Source: Neoceratodus forsteri (lineage: Eukaryota; Chordata; Ceratodontiformes; Ceratodontidae). From it: a stretch of DNA of 64,000 nt. Under the pieces are notes generated by a model. That model worked only from the letters and a program-made list of their open reading frames with translations. It searched no databases and was not told the origin of the DNA. Shown piece by piece: positions 31,991-44,226 of the stretch. The stretch spans positions 1,245,485,001 through 1,245,549,000 of the forward strand of contig CM057452.1 of the NCBI GenBank assembly GCA_016271365.2, written 5' to 3'. A program made the position numbers and the translations under genes. The stretch's first letter is position 1; the number at the start of each line of letters is the position of its first letter.

Positions 31991-34900
31991 ATGGCTAACG
32001 GTTTAAACATCCTTTCCTGGAATGTAAAGGGAGGGAGAAACAACCAAAAGAAATATACCATTTTGAACCACCTCGCTAAATTTGACCCATCAATTGTGTT
32101 CCTTCAGGAAACTCATGTGTTATGTGAACAGCTGCATTATTTCACAAAAAGATGGGTAGGCCAGGTTTTCGGATCAGGATTTACATCTAATAAATGGGGA
32201 TTGGCAGTACTTGTGGCAAAAAAAGTCCCATTTATGCCATCGGAATCCATTTCTGATCCAGAAGGCAGGTTTAATTTTGTTGTAGGCAAAATTGGCAACT
32301 TAGATATTGTTCTGGGCTCCATTCATGGACCAAACTCAGAATCTCCTTTTTTTACTCATTTGGCTATGGTTCTGGCCCCTTTTTTAAAACTGCCCATCCT
32401 ATTGGGTGGCGATTGGAATCTGGTACAATCTAATGATTTAGATCGCTCTTACCATAGAGGAGATAAAAGATCTCCCTCACAGAGGGCTCTACAGGAATTC
32501 ACAACATCGCTGGGCCTGGTAGACCCTTGGAGGATAATCAATACCTCAAGCAAAGAATTCACTTTTTTTCCCCAGTCCACAAAAGTTACTCTCGCCTTGA
32601 CTATTTTTTGATTAGTCAGCAGTTGTTACCTTACATAGTGGATGCTAGTATTCTAGCCCGAGTAATTTCTGACCACTCTCCTATTAAGATGCAGTGTGTG
32701 CTGCCAAATATTTTAACAAGATCTCACTCATGGTCGCTCAATAATAAACTGCTGTCTGACGACCAAATAGTGGGGTGATTCCAAGTTTTCTTAGCAAATT
32801 CTATTACTACTAACTGGGGCTCGATCAGCACTATGGATCGGGCATGGGCAGCACTGAAAACTACTTGGAGGGGGGAACTTATCCATGTAGCATCGGTACG
32901 GAAAAAATAAAAGAAATAATTTTTTAGTCAATTGCCTAGATAAAATCAGGGCCCTGGAAAGCAGAGAGGTTGGCACACTCTCCCCATCGCAAGAGCAAGA
33001 ACTCTCTGCCCTCAGAGCCATTTATTCTAGTGCCCTTGGGAATCAGTTGAAAGATCTGCCTCCTTACTAAAAGCTTTGTATATTGGCCAAGGAAATAAAG
33101 CGGGCAAGCTTTTGGCCTGGCAACTGAAGCAACACTCAACCGCCAAATGGGTCACAGCTCTAAAGCATCCTCAGACGAATGTCTTGGTTACTGACCCCGT
33201 GGAAATATTGGCATTGTTTCAAGACTATTACATATCACTGTACTCTGAAGAACCGAGAACTTCTGAACATGACAATAGGATGTGGATTTTTCTGGAAAAG
33301 ATTACTTTTCCGATCACGACGGAGGAAGCTAGATTAGTCTTGAAAGCCCCTTTTTCAAGTAAGGAAATATCAGAAATCATTGACTCTCTAAAACCAGACA
33401 AAGCACCGGGTCCCGACGGTTTCACTGGTTTATTTTATAAGACTTTTAAAAAGTCGCTAATACCCCTGCTACTCCAAGTTTACTCATACTGGTATTCCCA
33501 TGGGGTCAGTGAGCAAACATTGTTTGAAGCAAGAGTGACCCTTTTGCTCAAACAGGGGAAGGATTCTTCTGAAATAGGAAATTACAGGCCTATTTCGCTT
33601 CTTAACATAGACGTTAAAATCTATGCCAAGATTTTAGCTAATAGACTGGAGAAAGTATGGAAAGGGTTTCTCGGTACAGAACAGGCAGGGTTCATGGCTG
33701 GGCGATCCTCTGCGGACCACTTCAGAAAACTATTCTGCCTAATTTCCGCGTCTGGGGCTCCTGAGCTAGAGACAGCGCTGGTATCCCTAGACGCGGAAAA
33801 AGCTTTTGATAGAGTAGAATGGTATTTTATGTTTACAGTATTACAGAAATTTGGTTTTCCCCAACAATTCATTGACCATGTTCGGGTCCTTTACTCATGC
33901 CCGTCGGCCAGAATCCAATGTAATAATCTTATTTTGGCTGTTTTCCCTTTATCCCGAGGTACCCGCCAGAGCTGTCCTCTTTCGCCGTTTCTTTTTAATC
34001 TGTATATTGAGCCTCTAGTCAGGGCCCTGAAATCAGATAATTCAATATGGGGTATCCATGTCGGCAACCTTGAATGTAAGATATCTACCTTCACGGATGA
34101 CCTGCTTGTACACACAGAGAATAGAAGAGAATCCTTACCCCGGGCTTTGCAAATTATTTCTGATTTTAGCTTCTTTTCAGGTTATAAACTTAATAAGAAC
34201 AAAACTAAAGTGCATACGTTATCCCCTCTTTTGTCGAGGGACTGGTGCTCCTCCTTGGGCTTACAATGGGAGCAGGATTACCTGGTTTACTTGGGTATTA
34301 GAATCTCGAAGGACCTTACTAACTTGGCGAACCTTAACCTATCCCCCTTGATTAAAACCGTCAAAGAAGACCTGAAAAGATGGAATAAGCTACCCCTGTC
34401 CCTCTGGGGTAGAGCTAATACATTAAAAATGGCTGTTTTGCCCAAAACTTTTTACCCCCTTTTTAATCTTAATATATACTTGCCCAAGTCTTTCTTCAGA
34501 CCCTTGCAGAGAATCTGTTCAGATTTTCTGTGGAAAGAGTAAAACCCCTACTTGAGCTTCGTAAGCTTACCATGAAAACAAGAAGGGTCTTCAGTTGCCT
34601 GACTTTTATGTTTTATTACCTGGCTATTCACGCCATGAGATTTGCACACTGGGCATCTAGAGCTGAAGCAGCCCCGGATTTGGCCCCCTGGTTAATCTTG
34701 GATCGGTCGTTAACAGATGTCTTCAAGGTAGATTTGGAAGCCTTGTCATATATCCCCTGGTCTAAAGTTCTCAATAACATAAAATACTCCCCACTAGGTT
34801 GGGATGTGAAGGCCCTACAGCAGCTTTATTCCTTACTTCACAAACCTAATATAAAAGATCTGAAGCAACCTTTGATCAATAATCCAAACCTAAGAATAGG

Positions 34901-35783
34901 TAACCACCCAATCAATAACCTGCCAGGTAAATACCCCTCCAAAATTCGACTGGTATGCCTGGTTTCAGGCGACTCATTGCTACCGATATCCACGCTAGCC
35001 ACTAAATTTGAGGTGAGGCAGACTGATCTATTATGATTGTACCAGATTTGCCAGAGTGTAGGCTCTTTCTTAGGGAAAGGGCCATGGTCTGAAGGAGCCG
35101 GAGTTATGCTAGAAAAATTAAGAAAATTAGCAGAGGGCCAGAAAGCAATTTCCAAGATTTATAAGTCAATTTTGTCAGAGGTAATATGCATGTGTACTCC
35201 TACAGCACATTATTGGGATGTTAATCTTACTAAAAGATGGCCAGTCAAAACTTGGGAAAAGATTTGGATTGATATCTATTCTTATATCAAACAGGATAGA
35301 CTTAGGAATATTCAATTTAACATCCTGCACAATCTCTATTTTACCCCTGCCAGACTATCTCGGATGTATAATACCTTTTCATTCAAATGTGAAGATTGTG
35401 GAGACTCATTTGCTACTCTATATCACAAATTGTGGGCCTGTTCCAAAATTGCTAAACTCTGGAATTCAGTCAAGCAATGGGTGGCTCCCTTTTTCAATAT
35501 CTCAGCTTTTTTTAACTAAAATGCATGCTTATTGGGGATGTACGCTCAGATTCCAACCTTGCCTCAAAAGATGCAGGTGGCCATGATAGCCATGGTTACT
35601 AAATTGGTAATACTCCGGCACTGGCAGAGCAGATGGGAACCTTCGTTCAGGGAATGGTGGGATGAGTTTTTAAACACTTTAAATGCTGAGAGATGTGTAA
35701 CCCATTTCTTTCAATCATCAGAGAAGTTTCATAGGTGTTGGGGTGGAGTTCTTGTAAATCTGAAGAATAAATATAGTTATTAA
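31991..35783 (+). pseudogene. L1 ORF2: endonuclease, reverse transcriptase, C-terminal zinc motif; frameshifted
   Basis: The endonuclease frame (31,991-32,611) has GLNILSWNVKGGRNNQK, SIVFLQETHV, LLGGDWNLV and, after a frameshift near 32,570, ARVISDHSPIK. Stops and shifts fill 32,779-33,070. The RT frame (33,076-34,542, 488 codons) contains PDKAPGPDGF, GNYRPISLLNIDVKIYAK, EQAGFMAGRSSADHF, VSLDAEKAFDRVEWYFM, RGTRQSCPLSPFLFNLYIEP and STFTDDLLVHTENR, where F-T-D-D keeps both aspartates. Further shifts lie near 34,535, 35,036 and 35,520. The terminal zinc region reads CEDCGDSFATLYHKLWAC. The number of breaks shows a dead but recent copy. Confidence 0.92.
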
Positions 35784-36339
35784 AGGAGACCAATTTCGAA
35801 CCCCACCAACCAGGAGTTCCCTTCGGCGTTAAGAGAAGATCAAACTCTCCCCTTCTGGTGTCCGTGTCCCCCCCCAGATAGATTGAGAACTTGACTTGGC
35901 CTAATAGAAGGGTGTCCCTTTTGCGTGTCTTAGTATCCCTCCTCCTTCCCCCTTTCTCCCTTTCTTATTTCTTAGGCAGGGTTTCTTCGGTTGTCTCCCC
36001 CTCCATCAGTTCAGTATTAATGTTTGTTTTTTGTAATCCAGTTTCAATTTTGCCACAGTAAAAATTCATAAAGAGTGTAATTCTGTATAATATTTTTCAT
36101 GTATTGCTACCAAAATGGGGGTAGGCGGGGGGTTTCCTTTTTTTTTTTGTAGGTATGGTAACCCACAAATGCTGTCTTCCACCTCTCTGGCAATGTTTGT
36201 TTGGTCTTGCTTTTAGTTGTGTTGAGTGAAATAAAAAATAAAGTTAATTGCAAAAAAAAAGGTAGTTCTGTGCAGGATGAAATGAATGATAGGCTGGATG
36301 TTAAAGCTGCTAATTTGCTTTCTGGAGTGGCTGTACTTT

Positions 36340-36500
36340 TAAAGTGTGGGCCTGGGAGCCTGCACCCAATAGATGTTACCAGCCATTTCTACCACCCTCA
36401 GTAACCCCCATACTGATTACTGGGCATGGGTGGTCTGGCTGTTATAACAGATGGCGTCAAGCTGGAAGGAGGCAGACTTGAATCTTTACACAACTTTAAA
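36340..36500. repeat. Unknown repeat, copy right of the L1
   Basis: Second copy of the repeat at 29,555-29,765 (GGTGGTCTGGCTGTTATAAC and AAGCTGGAAGGAGGCAG landmarks). The two copies are not related to the L1 boundaries, which are set by the 11-bp TSD. Confidence 0.68.
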
Positions 36501-36535
36501 ATATTACTATGTGTATCTATGCATTCATTTATCTT

Positions 36536-39500
36536 AATAGAAACAGAAACATAGAAGGTGATGGCAGATAAGGACTCTGTGGCTCACCAAGTCTGCCTCT
36601 TTTCCCTACCTAATAAAATATCATGGGCCCTAGTTGATCTGCAGCTTACCCTCTCTTCCCAATTGCAAGAGTACTCTTATGTCTATCCCATGCATTCTTG
36701 AATTCCCCTATCATTTTTTGCCCATAACACCTCTGCAGGGAGGTTGTTTCAATCATCCACTACTCTTTTTGTGAAAAAGTACTTCCTCACGTTGCCCCTG
36801 AGCTTACCTCCTCTAGCATTATCTCATGCCCCCTTGTTCTTTTACACCTTATTTCTGTTACTCTCATGTACCTTGTTTGTACCTGTGAGGTACTTGAATG
36901 TCTCTGTCATATCCCCCCTCTCTCCTCTCCTCCAGGGAATATATATTTAGGTCCTCTAGTCTTTCCTCATATGACTTTTGGTGCAGTCCTTGCACCATTT
37001 TTGCTGCCCTTCTCTGGATTGCCTCTGTTTTGTCTATGTCCTTCCAGAGATGTGGCCTCCAAAACGGGACACGGTACTCCAAATGAGGTCTCACTAGTGA
37101 TCTGTGCAGTGGCATAACCACCTTCTTTTGTCTGCTAGTAATATCTTTCCCTAGTCACCCTAGCATTCCACTGGCTCTCCACACGGACTTCTGACATTGT
37201 TTGGTTACCTTTAGGTCATTAGACATGATTTCCCCAAGTCCCATTCTTGATTGGTGGCCATCAGTACCTCCCCTCCCCATCTTGTATTCCTCCCTTGGAT
37301 GTTTGTGCCCCAAGTACATCATTTTGCACTTCTTTACGTTGAGTCTTAGCTTATTTATTTATTTATTGAAATTTCAGATAACACCTTTGAGAACAAGCTC
37401 ATTTCACAGGTTCCACATCAGACGAACAATACATATTGGGAAAGTATGAGACGGAGAACAAACAAAACAAGGAATTATACAAGACATTAAAAGTGTGTAT
37501 AACTAGACAAGTTCCAATACATGTGGCATTGTACAATGTATGCCATGGTGCAGTGCATATTTGATTAAAACCTGGAATTCAAAGGGTCATATTAGAGGGG
37601 GTGGGGTTTTTTGAAATGACCCTTTACAGGTAAATGAGAACAGACTCAACCCAATATCTAATAATCAACAAGGTAAGGGATGGCATTAGCCCAGGGGCCT
37701 CATCAGAGGTGAGAAGGTATGGGAAAAAGCATTTTAAAGTGAGCAAGGGAGCTCAGGAGATATAATGGGGGGAGGGTGGATAAGGGGAAAGCCATAGAGG
37801 GGTGAGGGGAAAGAGTGGAAGGGATCAAGAGGAAATGTGAAGGAGAATAATTAGCAACTTAGAACAGTTATTTACATGCTGAGAAAAGTTATGCATAAGG
37901 TCAGGATAGCATAAGGTTAGAATAAGTGCTGGTCACAAGAAGGAAGGTTATTGGAAGCAGTCACAACTGGCATCAGCAACTAGATGTAGCTTAAGTTTAA
38001 TCTTGAAGGAGCCCAAGGTGAATGCTGAAGTGACGGCATGGTGCAGCGAGTTCTTCCATAGTAGGGCACGATAGGCAAAGGACCTCTGTCCCAGAGAAGT
38101 GTGACTGTGGAGTATATCAAAAATCTGGCTAGAAGAGTTTCTGGTGCAATAACGGTTGATAGTGGAGGTAATAAGCTTTTGCACTCCTGGGGGCATTTTG
38201 CCTAAGCTTACTTTTTTGGACAGTAAACATGTTTGGTACATAAGTCTACCTTTGAATTGGAGCCAGTTAACCTGAGTGTACATGTCACAGGTATGGGACA
38301 GACGGGCTGAGCCAGTAAGGAGCCGACATGCTTTGTTGAGTACAACTATGATGCGGCAAAGAGTTGTTTCAGTAGCTGATCCATAGATTGGTAAGTCATA
38401 ATCAATAAGCAAAACAAGAGAGCTTTGAATGGCCAGGGAACAGCCTCTGGGGTCAAACATTGCTTATGCCTATAAAGTAGCCCAATGCAGGTGTTAACAG
38501 CCTTAGCAATGTTGTCAATGTGATAGGCATAGGTCATCATACTGTCAGTAGTAATCCCCAGATATTTAAAGAGCTGAACCAGCTCGAGGGGAGAGCCCTC
38601 TTCGTTGGTGATAGAAAGAGGGTACATTCTGTGCCTATTTTAGGAGCTGGAGAACAGCATAGTTTTAGTCTTGTTGTAATTCATAACTAACTTGTGCTTA
38701 TGGAACCATCTTTCTATGACTATGAAATTACTCTGTAGCCTAGATTCAAGAACCTTAGGGTCTGGATCACTGGTAAACAGGACAGCACCATCAGCATTTA
38801 AAAGGATGTGACCCTGGCAGGAGTAAGGAACATTGTTGAGGAAAATGTTAAATAAAAGAGGGCCCAAAATGGACCCTTGAGAAACTCCAGATAGCACAGG
38901 TCTGCTATCTGAAAGGGTGTTACCAATCTTCACCTGCTGTGTATGGTTGTGCAGGTAACTTTCAAACCAGGCTACACTATCACAAGCTAGGCCAATGGTG
39001 GTAAGCTGTTCAACCAGGAGGGCATGATTCACTATGGTTGAAAGCTTTGGTTAAATCAATGAAAGTAGCACCAACCAGGTGTCCTTGATCTAAGGAGTGG
39101 TGAATAAGGCCTGTGAACTCCAGAAGGGCGGTAGTGGTACTATGACCATTTCTGAACCCGTGCTGTTGCAGGCATTGCAGCTGATATTTTTCTAAGTATT
39201 CAACCAGTTGGTCAGCCACTATACGCTTAAGAGCTTTTGAGAGTGGGGGCAGGATAGAGATAGGTCTGTAGTTCCCAGTAATTGTGAAATCCCCACTCTA
39301 GCTGCCACACTCTTGACTACTCCTCAAGCATGTTTAGGTCCTTTCTAATTTTTTCAACCCCCACCCCTGAGTGTCAACCCTGTTGCAGATCTTAATGTCA
39401 TCTGCAAAGAGGCATACCTTCCCCTCCAGCCCCTCTGTAATGTCACTTATGAAGCCAATAAAGAGGACTGGCCCCAGTACAGATCCCTTTGGCACCCCTC

Positions 39501-39760
39501 TTGTTACCTCATCTCCTTGGATTGAGCACCATTTACCACTACCCTCTGTGTCATGTCACTCAATCAGTTTCTGACCCAGTTTACCACCTGGCGGTCCACT
39601 CCCAGGTTGCCCAACTTATTTACCAACCTCCCATGTGGGATGGTGTCGAAGGCCTTGCTGAAATCTAGGTAGGCCACATTCGCTGCCACCCCCATCTCTA
39701 CTTCCTTGGTTACCCAGTCAAAGAAATCTATCAGATTTCTTTCACAAGACACTTTGATAA
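36536..39760 (-). mobile_element. CR1 LINE (minus strand), split by an L2
   Basis: The 3' end is at about 36,540 (AACAGAAACATAGAAGGTGA, reverse complement of the CR1 terminus). Upstream on the minus strand are the C-terminal blocks HRSLVRPHLEYRVPFWRPHL and IYSLEERREGG (37,121-36,864). An L2 intervenes at about 37,351-39,300, and CR1 resumes with LPLQTRQGWRxx-type text and the frame 39,752-39,564: NLIDFFDWVTKEVEMG, DFSKAFDTIPHGRLVNKL. The catalytic block lies near 39,395-39,425 (reverse complement of GCAGATGACATTAAG). It ends at about 39,755, so it is 5' truncated within the RT. Confidence 0.88.
37351..39300 (-). mobile_element. L2-clade LINE inserted in CR1 (minus strand)
   Basis: Frames on the minus strand: 39,219-39,010 (LQQHGFRNGHSTTTALLEFT, GATFIDLTKAFN), 39,032-38,640 (WFESYLHNHTQQVKIGNTLS, SGVSQGSILGPLLFNIFLNN, and LNADGAVLFTS, in which ADD is changed to ADG), 38,627-38,346 (LVQLFKYLGITTDSMMTYAY) and 38,460-37,948 (VLNKACRLLTGSARLSHTCD, VNWLQFKGRLMYQTCLL, SFAYRALLWKNSLHHAV). 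The 3' end reads TTTCAATAAATAAATAAATA on the minus strand at about 37,351-37,372. The lost second catalytic aspartate and the frame changes show that it is inactive. Confidence 0.88.
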
Positions 39761-40919
39761 GGCATTATAATAAAATAGTTAATCCCTGGATAGTATCTAA
39801 AATTAAAAATAATATTAAATATGTTTTTTCTTAAATGAATTGTTTCTACATACCCTTACTAGAGGATGTACCTATAAATAAGCTGTCTGCAACCCAATGT
39901 GTCCTCCTATTTAAATATTTTAAAAGACCTAATTAATACAGATAAAGCTGACAGACCTGTGTGTTTGGTGGAAGGAAAGTATGGACCTATATACTTAAGT
40001 CAGACTTAGGCCTGTGTTATGAACATGAATTAAGCAATAAGGCACAATGGTGTGTGTTATTGTGCAATAACATCTCAACTCATGTGGTTGAAGAATGAAG
40101 CCACAGACCAAGTGCGTTCAATACCTAAGAAGTGACATTATTACACAATAGCACATACCCTGGAGTGGCTTATTACTATTATACAGTGGCTCATTTAGTA
40201 ACAAAAAAAAGATTTAAAAATATTTCAAATAGACTTTTTCAATCAACTTTCTGATGAGCAAGTGTATCTTTAAAAAAAAGTCCCCAATTTCTGATTTCCT
40301 CACTAGGTGGTTCTGCTGCTATGTGCTGCCTGACATCTCAGTGCCTCGTCAAGCAGTGTACTCTCACTCTTTCTTTGCAAGGCTCTCTCTTGATCACAGT
40401 GTCTCTCTCCCCATTCTCTAGCACTTATTAGTGCCCACTGGAGTGCAGCCGTGGAGCCATCATATTTTCGGCTGGTTTTAATCATGTGGTCATTTGTGTC
40501 ATTTGAACAGAACATCTGTTTCTGCTGAGGTGAACGTGCTGTTTTAAACTGCACATGTGCTAGTGATGATCATGGTACAGAGCAGGGACAGAGAAGCTGA
40601 TTAGTGTGTCAGCTTCATTTAACTTTTTATTAGAAAAAGTAAAAAAATTGAACAAATAAAGTCAGAACTCTGAAGTGTTGGCAGAAAATTAATGGGGAAA
40701 CTGAGGAGAAGTGAAAGTGAAATATGGAGTTTACAGTCACATCTGCGAGTAAAGCTTGCTTCAGGGTGTATTGTTTAGGGAGTGACTTGTATACTGGCAA
40801 TGTGGTCATTTCTGTGGTTGCCCTAATTCCTGTGATGTTATTGTCAGATAATTTCACTAGTTCCAGGGCATGCCAGCCAATCAGATTTGAGGGATTATCC
40901 GTGCTGTTGTATAATGGGA
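39761..40919. other. Unassigned
   Basis: AT-rich left half, mixed right half. No LINE, SINE or host exon signature seen. The short frames near 40,303-40,924 have no recognisable domain. Confidence 0.35.
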
Positions 40920-40990
40920 TATAGACTTGTGTACTTGAGAGAGACAGACATGTGTGTCCTTAAGTGGGACATATACCTGTGCACTTACTG
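40920..40990. repeat. Short degenerate minisatellite (related copy at 46,880-47,000)
   Basis: ACTTGTGTACTTGAGAGAGA, CAGACATGTGTGTCCTTAAG and GGGACATATACCTGTGCACT are three imperfect units of about 24-28 bp with the theme GGGACATAGACCTGTGTACTT. A weak further trace lies at about 39,952-40,017. The same theme returns at 46,880-47,000. Confidence 0.55.
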
Positions 40991-42211
40991 TAACAGCCCC
41001 TCTAACTCACCTTGGCTTTATCAGGGGCCCTCTGGTCTTCACTGGAAACACCTCAAGGGGGCCAGCCTAGGGTCTCTAGCAGACAAGTGGTACTGGAACA
41101 ATAAGTGTGCGTGGTGCCTCCACCTGGCGTAGCGATAGAGGATACCTGTGGATTAAATGCAAGTTACTACTCCCCAGGAAAATACAGTAACTGCCCCCAC
41201 AGTACCTTCCTCACACAACCACAATTCCCCTTTTTTGCAATGAATCACAGTAGCAGAATATAACCTGACTAATTAACAAATTTTATATAGAAGGAAGGGA
41301 GAAAAGGGGATAAAAAACAGAACAACATTAACAACTGTTGAAACACTTTCATCCCTTACAATTCCCACCTCCCACCTATGCGTGCATCTGACTTTGCAAT
41401 GGTAGCTGCCCAAAATGTCTCTAAAATTCCTTGGGTGGGTACCTCACCTCCATTTAGAAGATGCTGGGAATTTTTTATTGGAGCCCAAATAACTTTAAAT
41501 AGTAATAGCAGATACAAACTTTAACCTTTCTATCTGTGTGCAACTTCTAAAATTGGTACAGTCCTGCCCGGGACTTAACCCCCTCTTTTTTTCTGACTAG
41601 CAAGTTAGCTTAATAAAGACTCCCCTGAATCACAGCAGTTCCACCAAACTGCATCAACAAGCAAGTTGTCGATGTGCTGCACAGCAGCACAAATAATGTT
41701 GAGAGGTGACATTTCACCTGTCAGACACTGAGTGCTTTTTTTGTGGGGGGCTGCACCCCTCCTCACCCCCCCAACTTTAATATAACAAACTCTGAGTATG
41801 GGTTTGCTTGAAGGAGACGTAAGTTCACTGAAATATGCAACATTTCACCATGAGGTCCATTGCAGCGACAGCCTCGAAGTTGTTGCTGTAATGGATTTTG
41901 ATGCTGAAATTTTGATATTTCGACGGTATATGAACCACAGCCCAGGGATACTCACAGTTCATAGATTCAATAGGGGTTGCAGACACTAGATTCCACAGTA
42001 CCTTGCTGATATCTGGGGTTGTCAGTGCACCACAGCAGTAGTTGGGTGATGAAATGAAGAACACTGGTTTTCACCTGCCAGACCATTCCAGTCTTCACCC
42101 CGGGGCCTTTGCATGTGGTGTTCACCTGGCAAGCCTGTTGACGTCTTCCTGGCCGGTAGTCTCCTCTTTGGTTTGGGATTGGGACAGGCTGGATGTTCCC
42201 CAGACTGGTCA
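40991..42211. other. Unassigned; possible old LTR start at about 40,988
   Basis: TGTAACAGCCCC at about 40,988 looks like the 5' end of an LTR, but I find no partner, primer site or polypurine tract, so the LTR idea is weak. No coding domain is visible in the remaining 1.2 kb. Confidence 0.25.
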
Positions 42212-42900
42212 TTTGGAAACATAGAAACACAGAAATTGTCGGCAGATAAGGACCGCCTGGCCCATCTAGTCTGGCACTAAGCCCTTGTGCTGGATTTATG
42301 CTTCTGACCCACTGCAGCTATACCTCTATAGTTCCCCTATGCCTGTCTCAAGCATGCTTGAGTCCATCCAAGGTGCTCTTTCCCACCACCTCCTGAAGCA
42401 GGCCATTCCATGCATCTGTCATCCTGTCTGTGAAAAAGAACTTCCTCACATTCCCTCTTAACCTCCAACCTTCCAATTTCATGTTATGCCCCCTGGTTCC
42501 TTTGCTCCTCCTGTAATGGAAAATGTATCCCCTCTGCACCTTGTTTATACCCTTTAGGTAGTTGAATTTTTCTATCATGTCCCCTCTTTCCCTCCTCTCT
42601 TCCAGTGAGTACATATTGAGGTTCCTTAATCTCACCTCATAAGTCTTGTGTTGCAAGCCCTGAACCATCTTAGTCATCCTTCAATGGACCCTCTCCAGCT
42701 TGTTAATGTCCTTACGAAGGTGCAGCCTCTAGAATTGCACTCAGTACTCCATGTGAGGCCTGACCACGGTTTTATATAATGGCATCACTACCACCCTCCT
42801 TCTGCTGGTGATACCCCTGCCTGTGCACCCCAGCATGCCACTATCTCTCCCAGCTGCCTTAATACTGTGCTATGACATTTTCAGGTCATCTAAAATAATA

Positions 42901-43081
42901 TGGACTGGCAGAATAGCCTAGAGGTTAGAGTAACAAGCTGTGAACGAGTTTGGTACATCCAGCAGACCAGACCTTGGTTTGATTCTCACAGCTTCCACTT
43001 GCATACTGTGTGACTCAGAGCAAATCACTTAACTGCCCACTGCTTCCAGGTTACCAAAGACTAAAATAAATAAATAAAAAA
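42901..43081 (+). mobile_element. MIR-like tRNA-SINE inserted in CR1
   Basis: Flanked by ATCTAAAATAATA (42,888-42,900) and ATCTAAAAGAATA (43,082-43,094), 12 of 13 match. The A box TAGCCTAGAGG lies at 42,914-42,924 and the B box GGTTTGATTCTC at 42,976-42,987. The body has CTGTGTGACTCAGAGCAAAT followed by CACTTAACTGCCC, the same wording as the mammalian MIR region (TGTGTGACCTTGGGCAAGTC). It ends in a (TAAA)n tail. It is a complete SINE of about 180 bp. A diverged fragment on the minus strand lies at 58.7-59.15 kb. Confidence 0.88.
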
Positions 43082-43253
43082 ATCTAAAAGAATAACCCCA
43101 GATCCCTTTCCTCCTTTGTGACTGTCAGCAACTCCCCCATCCTGTAGTTTTCCCCAGGATTCCTGCATCCCAGGTGCATAATTTTGCACTTCTTTGAATT
43201 AAACTTCAGTTGCCAGTCTTCAGACCAGTTTCCGAGCTTCCCCAGGTCCCTCC

Positions 43254-43619
43254 TCATTTTGTCCACCCCTCTGGGGTATCCACTCTGCTACAGATCTTGG
43301 TGTCATCTGCAAACAGGCAGACTTTTCTCTCCAGCCTCTCTGCAATGTCGCTAATGAAGACGTTGAACAGGACTGGCCCTAGGATCGATCCCTGAGGCAC
43401 CCCTCTGGTCACCGCCCTCTCCCCAGATTGAAACCCATTTACCATCACCCTCTGCCTCCTGTCTGTTAGCCAGTTTCTAACCCAGTTTACCACCCTGGTC
43501 CCCATATCCAGCCAATCCAGCTTGTTTATCAGCCTCCTATGTGGGACGGTGCCAAAGGCTTTGCTGAAATCAAGGTAGGGAACATCCAGTGCCTCACCCT
43601 GATTTACTTCCTTTGTCAC
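43254..43619 (-). pseudogene. CR1 reverse-transcriptase palm segment
   Basis: A 121-codon frame with YLDFSKAFGTVPHRRL, RVVNWVRNWLTDRRQRVMV, GERAVTRGVPQGSILGPVLF and ERKVCLFADDTKICSRVD. It holds both catalytic aspartates of FADD and the first aspartate of the D(F)SKAF block. It is the best preserved CR1 catalytic core in the window, but upstream and downstream parts are in other frames or separated by SINEs. Confidence 0.9.
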
Positions 43620-44226
43620 AAGTCGAATAAATCAACCAGATTTGTCTCACACGACCTCCCCACTGTGAATCCATGTTACCTATGGTCCTGAGCTCTGATG
43701 GCTTCTAGATGCCCCACAATCCTTTCTTTAAGTAATGCCTCCATCATCTTCCCAGCTACTGAGGTGAGGCTGACCAGCCTGTAGTTCCCCACCTCCCCCC
43801 TGCTGCTGGATTTGTGAAGAGGTACTACATGTGCCCTCCTCCAGTCCTCTGGTACCCCCCCAGTGTTGAATGACTCAGTGAAACATGGCTGCCAGAGGTT
43901 CTGCTGTCTCCCTTCACAGTTTTCTTTGGGTGTATGCCACCTAGTTCCATCACTTTGTCCACCTTCAATTTAGTGAGCTCCTGCAGTATTCTTTCCCCTG
44001 TGAATGGACTATTGTCCACCTCTTCACCCCCTTGGCAACTGTTGTACTGCCATGGCCCCTGTCCCCCCCCCTTCTGTGAATACTGAACAGAAGTATTTAT
44101 TCAGTATTTCTGCCTTTTCCATGTCACCCTTCTTGTATTCCCCTCTCTCTCCCTTCAGCCTAACAATCCCCCCACTGGATTTTCCTCCTTTCACTGATGT
44201 ATCTAAACAATGTCTTGTCCCCTTTC

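Larger units (their letters stand above)
29815..36261 (+). mobile_element. Full-length L1/Tx1-type LINE, 6.4 kb, with TSD
   Basis: The element is bounded by GTAGTTCTGTG at 29,804-29,814 and 36,262-36,272 (11 of 11 match) and ends in an A-rich tail GCAAAAAAAAAG. Inside are a short 5' UTR (about 175 bp), an intact ORF1, a 1.17-kb inter-ORF spacer and a frameshifted ORF2 with endonuclease, RT and a C-terminal zinc motif. The long spacer and the ORF2 motif types fit the L1 superfamily including vertebrate Tx1-like groups. It is the most complete autonomous element in the window and among the youngest, although ORF2 is broken. Confidence 0.93.

Noticed and set aside
40988..42211. An LTR element starting TGTAACAGCCCC
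   Set aside because: There is no partner LTR, primer-binding site, polypurine tract or coding remnant. A TG start alone is too weak.
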